Part shown: positions 17,862-27,069 of the stretch, piece after piece
Numbering within the stretch: the stretch's first letter is position 1
Layout of the letters: each line of letters starts with the position of its first letter
Assembly (NCBI RefSeq): GCF_900112205.1
Contig: NZ_FOKW01000013.1
Location: 1 to 64,000, forward strand
From: Natronobacterium haloterrestre
Lineage (GTDB): Archaea > Halobacteriota > Halobacteria > Halobacteriales > Natrialbaceae
Direction: 5' to 3'
DNA: 64,000 bases
Notes under the pieces: generated by a model
What the model saw: only the letters and a program-made list of their open reading frames with translations
Told to the model about the DNA's origin: nothing
Database searches by the model: none
Program-made: the position numbers and the translations under genes

Positions 17862-19823
17862 ATGTTCGGCGACGCTACCCGACGGGCTATCGGCCCGGCG
17901 CTCGAGCGGATCGGATTCGAGCGGTGGGTCACATCTCGCGACGACGATACCCCGGGCCGGTGTTCGTGTGCGACCGCGTTCGACGAGGGTCGACTGATCG
18001 TCGACGCCGACGACTGTCCCGACGACGGCGACCTGCTCGAAGCCCCGACGTGCCGCCGGACCTTCGTCGAGGCGCTCGTCGAGCGAAGCGTCCGAGAGGT
18101 GATCGTCCGCTCGGAGGGGCTCGAGTACCGGTACGACGACCGGGCCGTCCTCCTGTTCGTCGCCGCTGGACAGTTCCTCGAGTTGATCGGGGACGATCAC
18201 GAACGACTGGCCGAGGCGGCGGCGACGGACCCCCTCGCGGCCGGCGAGGAGTTGCGGACGCGGGTCGACCGCGTCGCCGATCTCGGGGCCGAAGCCGGTC
18301 TGATCGAAGCCGCAGGCGCCGTCGAAGGCTACGCCGACCTCGCCCCCTCCGTCGGGGTCGAGATCGGCCACTACGTCCTCGATCGTTCGTTCGAGGGACG
18401 ACTCCGGGACGTTCGGTCGCTCGAGACCGGCAGCGAGGCACGGATCTACGATCGATCCGACGGGGTGCCGCTGTACGCCCTGGACGTCGTCGACCTCTCG
18501 CTGTCGGCCGAGAACCGGACGCGATTGATCGACGGCTACGAAGCGATCGCGACCGGCGCCGTCGAGGGGGAACGCGTCGCCTCGCGGGCGATCGAGCGAG
18601 TGAGCGACGGGGAGCGGGTGGATCCGCTCGTGAGCTCGATCCTCGCGAAACACACCGCCGGCTACGGCGTGCTCGAGGACCTGTTCGCCGACCCGGCGGT
18701 GACCGACGTCTACGCGACCTCGCCCGTCTCGCGGAACCCGCTGCGGGTGGTCGCCGACGGGGAATCGATGGTGACGAACGTCTACCTGACCGCGGCGGGC
18801 GCACGTGCGCTCGGCTCCCGGGTCCGGCGAACCAGTGGACGGGCGTTCTCCCGGGCGACGCCGACCGTCGACGCGACGGCCGCCCTCGAGAACGGAACGG
18901 AAATTCGGATCGCGGGCGTCACCGATCCGGTCGCAGACGGGACGGCGTTCGCGTTCCGCGAGCAGGCCGACGACGCGTTCACCCTGCCCGCGCTGGTCGC
19001 GAACGGAACGGTTCCCGCGGCGGCCGCAGCCCTGCTCTCCGTCGCGATCGAACGCAACGCGGCGGTTCTCATCGCGGGCACGCGTGGAGCCGGGAAGACG
19101 ACGCTGCTGGGAACGCTGCTGTACGAATTGGTACCGGAGACACGGACCGTCATCATCGAGGACACCCCCGAGCTCCCCGTCGACCCCCTCCAGTCGGTCG
19201 GCCGCGACGTACAGGCGCTGCGTACCGGCGCCGGCGACGGACCCGAACTCTCGCCGGCCGAGGCACTCAGGACTGCGCTCCGACTCGGTGATGGCGCACT
19301 CGTCGTGGGAGAGATTCGCGGCGAAGAAGCGGGCGTCCTCTACGAGGCGATGCGGGTCGGAGCGAACGCCAACGCCGTCCTCGGTACGATCCACGGCGAC
19401 GGTGCCGACGACGTCTACGAACGAGTCGTCTCGGACCTGGGCGTCGAACCCTCGTCGTTCGGCGTGACCGACCTCGTGGTTACCGTCCAGACCTACCGGA
19501 CCCCGACGGGTCGAACGCGTCGACTTGCCCGCATCGAGGAAGTGCTGGTGGACGCCGACAAAGAAGGACGGCAGGTCGACGTCCGCTTCGAACCGCTCTA
19601 CGCCATCGAAGGGCAGGACGCTCGTCCGACCGGCCGGATCGACCGTGGCGAGAGCCGCCTGGTCGACCACCTCGCCGGTCCGGGGGAGACGTACGCGGAC
19701 GTCCGGGCGACGCTCGCGGCGCGCCGGGAAACCCTCGCCGGACTCGCCGCGGACGGACGCACGAGCCCGGGCGACGTCGCCGAAGCGTACGCCGATCGCG
19801 GCCGCCGAAGGGGTGACGGGTGA
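17862..19823 (+). CDS. type II/IV secretion ATPase (PilB/TadA-like)
   Basis: A 653-residue hexameric assembly ATPase for archaeal type IV pili or a related Tad-like apparatus. The N-terminal 270 residues contain a Cys pair (RCSCATAF) in a divergent domain. The catalytic half has Walker A AGTRGAGKTTLLG (about 404-416), Asp box IIEDTPELPVD, Walker B LVVGEIRGEEAGV (about 480) and His box TIHGDGADDVYERV (about 508). All motifs are intact. It works at the cytoplasmic face with the TadC-like protein encoded next, overlapping by four bases. Haloarchaea usually carry several such ATPase pairs; which pilus this serves cannot be determined here. Confidence 0.9.
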   Translation: MFGDATRRAIGPALERIGFERWVTSRDDDTPGRCSCATAFDEGRLIVDADDCPDDGDLLEAPTCRRTFVEALVERSVREVIVRSEGLEYRYDDRAVLLFVAAGQFLELIGDDHERLAEAAATDPLAAGEELRTRVDRVADLGAEAGLIEAAGAVEGYADLAPSVGVEIGHYVLDRSFEGRLRDVRSLETGSEARIYDRSDGVPLYALDVVDLSLSAENRTRLIDGYEAIATGAVEGERVASRAIERVSDGERVDPLVSSILAKHTAGYGVLEDLFADPAVTDVYATSPVSRNPLRVVADGESMVTNVYLTAAGARALGSRVRRTSGRAFSRATPTVDATAALENGTEIRIAGVTDPVADGTAFAFREQADDAFTLPALVANGTVPAAAAALLSVAIERNAAVLIAGTRGAGKTTLLGTLLYELVPETRTVIIEDTPELPVDPLQSVGRDVQALRTGAGDGPELSPAEALRTALRLGDGALVVGEIRGEEAGVLYEAMRVGANANAVLGTIHGDGADDVYERVVSDLGVEPSSFGVTDLVVTVQTYRTPTGRTRRLARIEEVLVDADKEGRQVDVRFEPLYAIEGQDARPTGRIDRGESRLVDHLAGPGETYADVRATLAARRETLAGLAADGRTSPGDVAEAYADRGRRRGDG

Positions 19824-21562
19824 TCCCCATGGCGACGTCGGAAGTGACTCACCCCCTCGTCACCCTCGCTCGAGCGTTCGCCGCGCTGTATCCGTGGCCG
19901 GTGGATCCGGGCGACGAACTCGCCGAGGCCCTGTCGTTTCTCGGTCTCGAGTGCGATCTACCGCCGAAAACCGTCGTCCGTTCGGGATACGGTGCCGGGA
20001 TGGTATCGGCCCTCCCGGTCGCGTTCCTCGCCGTGACGCCGGCTCCGTTCGTGTCGGTGCTTCCGCTCCTGGTGTTCGTTCCCCTGGCGACGATTCATGC
20101 GGTACACTCGTTGCCGGGATTGATCGCCGCGTTCGAGCGCACCGAGGCACTGGGGGACGCGCCCAATCTCGTCGGCCGAACGGTACTCAGGATGCAGGTC
20201 CAGCCCTCTCTCGAGAGCGCGATCCGGTTCGCGGCCGAGACCGGACGTGGGCCGCTGGCAGCGAGTCTCGCGGCCCACGTCGATCGCTCGCTGGGGACGC
20301 CGGAGACCGGGCTTCTCTCGTTCGCCGACGAGTGGGCCGATCGGTTCCCGGCACTGCGACGATCGGCGCACCTGCTCGCGACGGCACAGGAGGCCCCGGA
20401 GGCTGAGCGGGCCCGGACGCTCGACCGTGCGCTCGAGGCGATACTCGACGGGACCCGCGAGCGGATGGCCGAGTTCACTGCGGCGATCCGTGCCCCGACG
20501 AGTGCGCTGTTCGCGTTCGGGGTGATGCTCCCGCTCGCGCTCGTCGCGCTCGTCCCCGCCGTCCCGATGGTCGGGCTGCCGGTCAATATCTGGATGGTCG
20601 TGCTGCTTTACAACGTCGCTCTCCCGGCGGTGCTCGTCGCCGCGAGTCTCTGGTTGCTCGTCCGCCGACCCGTCGCGTTCCCGCCGCCGTCGGTCGATCG
20701 CGATCACCCTGACCTCCCCGACGGGCTGTGGAGGCGATCCCTCGCAGGCGTCGCGGTCGGCGTCGTCGCCCACGCGGCGATCGGCCGGATCGGATACCCG
20801 CACCTCGCGCCGATCGCGGGCGTCGGACTCGGCCTCGGAACGGGACTGCTCGCCATCTACGACCCGATACTCTCGGTTCGCCACTCGGTCAAGGACGTCG
20901 AAGCCCACCTCACCGACGCACTCTATCTCGTCGGCCGGCAGGTCGCGGAGGGCGAATCCGTCGAGTCCGCGGTCGCACTCGCCGGCGATCGGGTCCCGGC
21001 CGAAACCGGCGAGGTGTTCCGGACCGCGGCGGCCCTCCAGCGTCGCCTGCACGTCGACGTCGAAGCTGCCTTCCTCGGTGAGTACGGGGCCCTCCGGACC
21101 GTGCCGAGCCCACGGGCCCGCGGCACCGCGGCCCTGCTAGCGATCGCCGCCGACGAAGGGCGGCCGGCGGGCCGGGCGATCGTCTCGATGGCCGACCACC
21201 TGGAAGACCTCGAGGAACTCGAGCGAAAGACCAAACGCAACCTCGAGCAGGTGACGGGAACGCTGGACAATACGGCTGCCTTCTTCGGCCCGCTCGTAGC
21301 GGGTGCGACGGTCGGACTCGCGGATATGATGGCCGGCATCGACGTGCAGGGCACGACGGGGTCGACCGCGTTCCCGACAGACCCGCTCGCGCTCTCGATC
21401 GGGGCGTTCGTCCTCACGCTGTGTTTCGTGCTGATACCGCTGTCCTACGCCCTGCGGTACGGACTCGACGGGGCGCTGTTCGGCTACCATACCGGGCGAG
21501 CACTCCTGTCGGCGACGGTCGTATACGTCGTCGCGATCGTCGCGATCGACCTCCTGCTGTAG
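19820..21562 (+). CDS. type II secretion F-family membrane platform (PilC/TadC-like)
   Basis: A 580-residue integral membrane protein with two T2SSF-type units. Each unit has a cytoplasmic helical bundle (RMQVQPSLESAIRFAAETGR and LYLVGRQVAEGESVESAVAL) followed by hydrophobic pairs, and a last pair is at the C-terminus (VVYVVAIVAIDLLL). It is the membrane platform on which the secretion ATPase acts. Two starts are possible: GTG at 19820, overlapping the ATPase stop as GTGA, or ATG at 19829. I report the GTG, which couples translation. Confidence 0.88.
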   Translation: MIPMATSEVTHPLVTLARAFAALYPWPVDPGDELAEALSFLGLECDLPPKTVVRSGYGAGMVSALPVAFLAVTPAPFVSVLPLLVFVPLATIHAVHSLPGLIAAFERTEALGDAPNLVGRTVLRMQVQPSLESAIRFAAETGRGPLAASLAAHVDRSLGTPETGLLSFADEWADRFPALRRSAHLLATAQEAPEAERARTLDRALEAILDGTRERMAEFTAAIRAPTSALFAFGVMLPLALVALVPAVPMVGLPVNIWMVVLLYNVALPAVLVAASLWLLVRRPVAFPPPSVDRDHPDLPDGLWRRSLAGVAVGVVAHAAIGRIGYPHLAPIAGVGLGLGTGLLAIYDPILSVRHSVKDVEAHLTDALYLVGRQVAEGESVESAVALAGDRVPAETGEVFRTAAALQRRLHVDVEAAFLGEYGALRTVPSPRARGTAALLAIAADEGRPAGRAIVSMADHLEDLEELERKTKRNLEQVTGTLDNTAAFFGPLVAGATVGLADMMAGIDVQGTTGSTAFPTDPLALSIGAFVLTLCFVLIPLSYALRYGLDGALFGYHTGRALLSATVVYVVAIVAIDLLL

Positions 21563-21601
21563 CTGCTGGGGTTTAAATAGGAACACGCGGCCACGGCCGG
21601 C

Positions 21602-22507
21602 ATGGATCTGGAGACGCCCGCCGACGCGTGGTACGTCTGGCTCGCAGTCAGCCTCGTCACCCTCGCGACGGCCGGCATCGCGCTCGGACTGCCGACGGGG
21701 CCGCCGCCGGATGCAACGGCAGCGGCAAACGCCATCGAACGGGCGGCTGGAACGGCGGATACGAGCGGATACGTGACAACGACCTACGAGCACGACGCCG
21801 ACGCCGTCAGGATCGACGGGAAGACGATCGCCATGCGAAACGACCACGGAACCGCCCACGCGAGCATCGCCTACGGACAGGTCGTCCCGGTGACCGGACA
21901 CGAGCGACTCGAGAACGTCACGTCCGGCACCCCGGTCACGGAGGAATACGCGACGGAGATCGCTGCACCGGGCGAGAACGGCGTCGACGCATTCCTAACC
22001 GACGTCAGGGCGGCCCACGAGGACAACGCGGGCGAGTGGCGACGCGCCGACGGTGAGTTGCGAACGAGGGCGGTCCGGACGATGTCCGCACCCGATGTCT
22101 CGGTCACCGTCGAAACCACTGATCTGCCGGGCCAGCAGACCGACGAACTCGAGTTCAGTTACGAGACCAACCGGGAGGTCCCGCTTCGACTCGAGGCGGA
22201 GGGATCGCTCGGCGGCGACGTCGAGACATACGAAATCCTCGAGTCCCGTTCCGGGAGCGTGGTGCTCGATCTCACCGATATCGGCGACCGGAACACGCTC
22301 CAGTTCCCCCTTACCGTTCGGGTCGGGACGAGCGGCGACACTCTCTGCGATGCGACAGTCGAGATTCCGCAGGCAGGAGAACGAGTCGACGTCTGTGACC
22401 GCGGCGAGGGAACGCTCGGGACCGACGTCCCTGTAGAAGACCTCGGCTACGTCGACCGAACGTCGTCCATTCCGGAGGCCTACCATGTCACGCTCGTCAG
22501 CACGTAG
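21602..22507 (+). CDS. pseudopilin-like exported protein (DUF7283-like)
   Basis: A 301-residue protein with one N-terminal membrane helix (WYVWLAVSLVTLATAGIALG, residues 11-30) and a large beta-rich exterior domain. Two cysteines near the C-terminus (SGDTLCDATV and RVDVCDRGEG) could form a disulphide. It overlaps the start of the next gene by 23 bases and is part of a run of four single-pass proteins following the ATPase and platform. The upstream 39 bases contain TTTAAATAG at about 21571-21579, a good TATA element, so this gene may also have its own promoter. The DUF7283 label is recalled. Confidence 0.72.
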   Translation: MDLETPADAWYVWLAVSLVTLATAGIALGLPTGPPPDATAAANAIERAAGTADTSGYVTTTYEHDADAVRIDGKTIAMRNDHGTAHASIAYGQVVPVTGHERLENVTSGTPVTEEYATEIAAPGENGVDAFLTDVRAAHEDNAGEWRRADGELRTRAVRTMSAPDVSVTVETTDLPGQQTDELEFSYETNREVPLRLEAEGSLGGDVETYEILESRSGSVVLDLTDIGDRNTLQFPLTVRVGTSGDTLCDATVEIPQAGERVDVCDRGEGTLGTDVPVEDLGYVDRTSSIPEAYHVTLVST

Positions 22508-22961
22508 GGATCGGGGTCAGACGGAGCCGCTGGCGGCGCTGGTCGCCGTCGCGACGATCGGTCTCGCCGTCGGGTTGTACGGCGGTTACCTCACCGGTGT
22601 CCTCGGGGAGACGACCGATCGAACGCCAGAGTCGGTCGCGATCGACCGCGTCTGGGACGACGTCTCCGAAAACGGCGTCTTCACCGCAATCGACGGGAAC
22701 GACGGCGCGATCAGGAACCGGGTTCGGATCGACTCCCTCCCGGAAGGGAAGACGGTCCACGTCGCCATCACGACCGTCGACGACGGTGAAAAACGCGTGA
22801 TCGACCACGCCCGGTTCCACGCCGACGGAACCGTCCGCGATCCCGCTCGTGTCGGGGACCCGCCGGCGGACACCGGCGTCGCGACTCGGCCGGTTCCGGT
22901 CGAACTCGAGCCAGGGGACGTCCGCGGCGGGACGCTTCGGGTGGAGGTGTGGTCCCAATGA
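22485..22961 (+). CDS. TadE/pilin-like single-pass protein (DUF7285-like)
   Basis: A 158-residue protein. The N-terminus RDRGQTEPLAALVAVATIGL is typical of TadE-like and archaeal pilin-like proteins (a charged, glycine-containing lead followed by a glutamate five residues into the hydrophobic helix), so it is probably a minor pilin. The exterior part is beta-rich with an ending LRVEVWSQ. The gene overlaps both neighbours by short stretches, showing tight co-translation. The family number (DUF7285) is from memory. Confidence 0.72.
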   Translation: MSRSSARRDRGQTEPLAALVAVATIGLAVGLYGGYLTGVLGETTDRTPESVAIDRVWDDVSENGVFTAIDGNDGAIRNRVRIDSLPEGKTVHVAITTVDDGEKRVIDHARFHADGTVRDPARVGDPPADTGVATRPVPVELEPGDVRGGTLRVEVWSQ

Positions 22962-24115
22962 GGGGGAGACACTCGAGCAACGGAGCGAGGGACGACGGCC
23001 CGAACCGGTCGATGCGAAACGGCACGGACGAGCGTGCCGTCAGCACCGTCCTCGACGTCTCACTCGCCTTGTTGCTGATCAGCGCGAGCGTACTGGTTCT
23101 GGGTCTCTACCTCGAGGACGGAACCGGGGCCGAACGGTTCGACGGGACCAGTGCGGAACGGACCGCCGAGACGCTCGCCGCGACGACGCTCTCGATCCAG
23201 TACGACATCGGCGGCGTCGAATCGAGCGACAGCTACGTCCCGCCGGGGCTGACGCCCTCGGGCGCGTACGAACGCGCCGAGTACGGTCCGGCGACGGGGT
23301 TGCTCGCCGATGCGGCGGTCACGAACGCGGGGATCGGCGACCACGAGCTGCTGGCATACGGCGACGAGTACGAGGACGCAGTCGACGGATCGATCGGGAG
23401 CACGCTCGTCGGTGCGGACCGCGATCGCAATCAGGATCACCACCGCCACCGGGTCTACGCCGTCGCTGTCTGGGAACCCTACGAGAACGCCTCGATCCGC
23501 GGGAGGGCGACGGCCGGCGAACGACCGCCCGTCGACGAGGACGTCGGCAGCGCGACGATCACTGTCTCGAGCGGCCTCCCGCCACTCGAGGAGGCGGCGA
23601 TCAGGGACGCCTACGACCGCGGCGACGATCGGGAAGAGGGGATCACGCTGGTCGCCGAACTGCTCGCCGAGCGCCTCGTCGAGGGGTATTTTCCGCCCGA
23701 ACAGTCCCAGCACGCCCTCGAGAGTCAGGGACTGGACCGGTCGCTGAAGGTCTACCACTACCGGGAGACGGCGGCCGCCGTCGGCGTCGAGTTTGACGAC
23801 CCGGACGACGAAGGGGGACCACTCTCCCGAAGCACCGCTAACGCGACGGCCGCAAACGAGCGGCTCGTCTACGGCGAGCGAGGGCCTGAGACGATGCTCG
23901 ACGATCTACAGGAATGGTTCGGCGACGAGGACGAGCCGAACGGACTCGCGGCCGTGATCGCCGACGACCTTCGGAACGACGCCCTCGCGCCCGAACTCGA
24001 GGAGATCGACCGGGAGTACGACGACGAGGCGGCCGACGAACGCGTCGAAGACCTGCTCGTCGAGTCGATCGCCCTCGAGGAGGCGACGATCACCGTCCAG
24101 ACCTGGGAACCGTAA
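22958..24115 (+). CDS. pilin-like single-pass protein (DUF7284-like)
   Basis: A 385-residue protein. A pilin-like lead RAVSTVLDVSLALLLISASV begins near residue 27, where a prepilin-peptidase-like cut before AVST would leave the hydrophobic helix at the N-terminus. The exterior part includes a tyrosine/aspartate-rich region and a long helix-rich end (EEIDREYDDEAADERVEDLL). ATG at 22958 overlaps the preceding TGA. It is among the larger minor-pilin candidates in the operon; assembly function is inferred only from position and topology. Confidence 0.72.
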   Translation: MRGRHSSNGARDDGPNRSMRNGTDERAVSTVLDVSLALLLISASVLVLGLYLEDGTGAERFDGTSAERTAETLAATTLSIQYDIGGVESSDSYVPPGLTPSGAYERAEYGPATGLLADAAVTNAGIGDHELLAYGDEYEDAVDGSIGSTLVGADRDRNQDHHRHRVYAVAVWEPYENASIRGRATAGERPPVDEDVGSATITVSSGLPPLEEAAIRDAYDRGDDREEGITLVAELLAERLVEGYFPPEQSQHALESQGLDRSLKVYHYRETAAAVGVEFDDPDDEGGPLSRSTANATAANERLVYGERGPETMLDDLQEWFGDEDEPNGLAAVIADDLRNDALAPELEEIDREYDDEAADERVEDLLVESIALEEATITVQTWEP

Positions 24116-24117
24116 CG

Positions 24118-27060
24118 ATGGCACGCCAGCAACCGCACACGATTAGAGTTTCGCTCGACGACCGAGCGCGGGTGCCGTTCGCGATTATCGGCGTCCTGCT
24201 ATTGGTGAGTAGTGTTACCGTCGTCGGCATTCTGGAATCGCGAGACGAAGCCGAAGTCGACGCGGATCCGATGCTTGCGCTCGATCGAACCGAACCGCTC
24301 GTCCAGTCTGAACTGCGGAGGGCAGCCCTGCGCGCGACCGACGACGCGGCCCGGGCGCCGCTCGGAACGACCGCCGACACGCCGGTCGGTAACGCGATAG
24401 CGGATCCCGATGGCGACGAGTTCGAACGCTATCTGAAGCTGCTGATCTACGCCGAAGCCGAGCGAACGCTGCCGGCGGCCGGACAGGAACTGCGCGGGTC
24501 GGCCGAGACGACCGTCGACCTCGAGCCCGTCGACTGGAACGATCGAGCGAGCGTCGAAGCGGCGATCGATCGCGTCGAACTCGAGTACTGGAACGGGAAC
24601 GGGGACGGGGACGAGGACGGTAACGGCAACGGCCCAGCGACTGGACTCCTCAGAACGACGATCGAAGACGTCTCGATCCGCCTCGAGAGCGACGACGGGA
24701 ATACCCGGGTCCGCGACCGACGGGCGATAACGGTCACTGTCGGGACGATGCTGTTCGAACTCCACGAGCGAACGGAACGGTTCGAACGGGGCCTCAACGA
24801 CGGGTTCCGGGAAGCGGACGGCTACGAAGGATTCAGCCGCAAGCTCGCGGCCCGGCTGTATCCGCTCGTCTGGGGCAAAGCCTATTACGACCGCCTCGAC
24901 AACGACCCGAGCGATCGTGCGTTCGAAAACGTGACGCCGAACGAACACACCGAGGTGCTGGCGAACGACGCGATCTTTGCACTCCAGAAAGACGCGTTCG
25001 GCAACGGGGCCATCGATCCGTACGAGGATCGCGTGATGCGAGGTGCGGCGGCATGTCTCGCGGTCGACCTCGGGGAAGAGGTCGTTGACGCCGATTTCGA
25101 GGACATGGAAACGCTCTGTGAGAGCGATTACGTGTTCGGCGACGTCGAGGGCGAACTCGAGGACCCACCGACGATTCAGGAGCTGTTGACGCTCGTTCTC
25201 GAGGACTATGTACGCGGCGAGATGGAGGTGGAGTTAGAGATTCATCCGTTCGCGGAGGCTGCGTTTGCCGAGACGACAGCTTTTGGGATGAGTGATTTGG
25301 AAGAGGAATTCAATGAGACGCTCGTAGAGAAGAACAAGTTTAGCGAAAAATATCTGGATTCATATTATCAAAGCAATATAGATAACGCTGATAAAGAAAA
25401 AGAAATTAAAAATATAGCCGATGATTTGGAGAAATTGATGGGCAGAATTGATAATCATAATGAAATACATAAATCTGTATCAGACGTATACAACCTAAAT
25501 ATTGAGACGAAAGAACGACTTTCACGAGAGAACCCACTGCCGGACGCCGCCCTCAGAGAGGGGCCTATCGGGAGCGAGAACCACACCTATCAAGGAACGG
25601 AATACCTTGTTTTCCCAGGAGATGGTGCTAACGTAACGTTTTCCGGGCGAAAGGAGAATACGACCGATCTAAAGAGAGATCTCGTTGATGTCAATATCGA
25701 ATTCGAAAACACGGTCCAAGAACGAGCGGTTTGGGAAGGACACGGTAACACGTCAAACGTTACGATCGATTCAGATAGAAAAGATATCACATACACTGCG
25801 GAATTCACCATCGCGGGAGAATTTGCGCCGGATGCGACCGTCGATAGATCGAGAGGGATGGAAACCGCACTCGAACGAGGAGGGGCAGTCGGACCGATCG
25901 GAGTAGACAATTTCGACGGTGCGGCGATGAAATCTCTCGAGGAACTATTCGGAACGCGAAGCGAGGATACGCTTGAGAGTCGTATCGAGTCGCAGTCGAG
26001 TACTATCCTCAGTAGAGACGATTTCGAATCGGCGATCGACTACGATACGGAAGGTGAACTCGACCTACAAGCGGACGATATCGATACCTGGCTCCAGAAC
26101 GAGCTATCGGAAACGCATCTAACCGTCGTTACGGAGATCGAACCGCTGGAGGTCGATCTGTTCGAGATGGTGACCGGCGAGAGTCCGATCTACGAGCTCG
26201 AATCGAAGGTCGCCGAACTCGAGGATGAGGTCGTCTACAACGGGACCGACGGTTCGTACGAGAACGCACCGGATATGGCCCGGGCAGAGGTTCGCCAACG
26301 ATACTTCGAGAACATCTACGCGTGGATCGAAACGATGGGCCAGATTCACGATGATTCGAACGACGCAGCCGACGAGATGATCGGCGAACTACTGGGTGGA
26401 GCAAACGACATGCTCGAGGATAGCGTCGGTTTCTTCCAGGGACTGTTGGCCAATCCGGAAGACGTACTCGGCGACGACCCCCACGATGAATGGGCTCTGG
26501 CCGGCGGCTCGCCGTTACACGAAGACGTTCGACTCGTTGTCGACGGCTCGCCGACCTATCTTCCGCTCGAAACGGTCGAACGGGAAGAAGTACCGGCAGT
26601 ACGGCCGGACGGTAACGGGCCGTTGAACCCGGCACCAGCTGCGCATGCACCGCTGGGAGCAAAATACGAAAACGAGGTGGGATTTCCCGGAGCCCCGGTC
26701 ATTCCATGGCCGCAGTTTTTCTTCCTGCAACTGGATGCCTGGCAAGTAGACGTCAGGGGAGAATATGCCCGATTCGAAGTGAGAGCAACGAGCGGCGACG
26801 GGCCGCGAACTGACTCGACGACCTACGTCAGGGAGGACAAAGCCGTCTATATCGATGCAACAAATGCGGACGGCGAAGTCAAAGCGGGTTCGGTGGAACC
26901 AATAGCGTTCGAAAACTCCGTTCCAGTCGTTACGTTCGTTCCGAGCCCACAGCTCTTGCCTCGAGGGTCACCAGGTGTTGGAAATCTGAATAGTACCGGA
27001 CACGTGTCCGAAAACTGGAACGAGACTGGTCCCAGTACAAAAAGAGAGGTTACCAGCTAA
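24118..27060 (+). CDS. very large pilin-like surface protein (DUF7286-like)
   Basis: A 980-residue protein with one N-terminal membrane helix (residues 20-40, FAIIGVLLLVSSVTVVGIL) and a long exterior region. Low-complexity Asn/Gly/Asp follows near residue 160. Segments include FSRKLAARLYPLVWGKAYYD and a Cys pair (AAACLAVDL and ETLCESD). Codons 380-470 (about 25,260-25,530) are strikingly AT-rich, while the reading frame stays open, so this central stretch was probably exchanged or is diversifying. The end is hydrophilic. As last and largest gene of the operon, it may be a tip or adhesin subunit; that is inference. DUF7286 is recalled. Confidence 0.72.
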   Translation: MARQQPHTIRVSLDDRARVPFAIIGVLLLVSSVTVVGILESRDEAEVDADPMLALDRTEPLVQSELRRAALRATDDAARAPLGTTADTPVGNAIADPDGDEFERYLKLLIYAEAERTLPAAGQELRGSAETTVDLEPVDWNDRASVEAAIDRVELEYWNGNGDGDEDGNGNGPATGLLRTTIEDVSIRLESDDGNTRVRDRRAITVTVGTMLFELHERTERFERGLNDGFREADGYEGFSRKLAARLYPLVWGKAYYDRLDNDPSDRAFENVTPNEHTEVLANDAIFALQKDAFGNGAIDPYEDRVMRGAAACLAVDLGEEVVDADFEDMETLCESDYVFGDVEGELEDPPTIQELLTLVLEDYVRGEMEVELEIHPFAEAAFAETTAFGMSDLEEEFNETLVEKNKFSEKYLDSYYQSNIDNADKEKEIKNIADDLEKLMGRIDNHNEIHKSVSDVYNLNIETKERLSRENPLPDAALREGPIGSENHTYQGTEYLVFPGDGANVTFSGRKENTTDLKRDLVDVNIEFENTVQERAVWEGHGNTSNVTIDSDRKDITYTAEFTIAGEFAPDATVDRSRGMETALERGGAVGPIGVDNFDGAAMKSLEELFGTRSEDTLESRIESQSSTILSRDDFESAIDYDTEGELDLQADDIDTWLQNELSETHLTVVTEIEPLEVDLFEMVTGESPIYELESKVAELEDEVVYNGTDGSYENAPDMARAEVRQRYFENIYAWIETMGQIHDDSNDAADEMIGELLGGANDMLEDSVGFFQGLLANPEDVLGDDPHDEWALAGGSPLHEDVRLVVDGSPTYLPLETVEREEVPAVRPDGNGPLNPAPAAHAPLGAKYENEVGFPGAPVIPWPQFFFLQLDAWQVDVRGEYARFEVRATSGDGPRTDSTTYVREDKAVYIDATNADGEVKAGSVEPIAFENSVPVVTFVPSPQLLPRGSPGVGNLNSTGHVSENWNETGPSTKREVTS

Positions 27061-27069
27061 ATACTAAAT

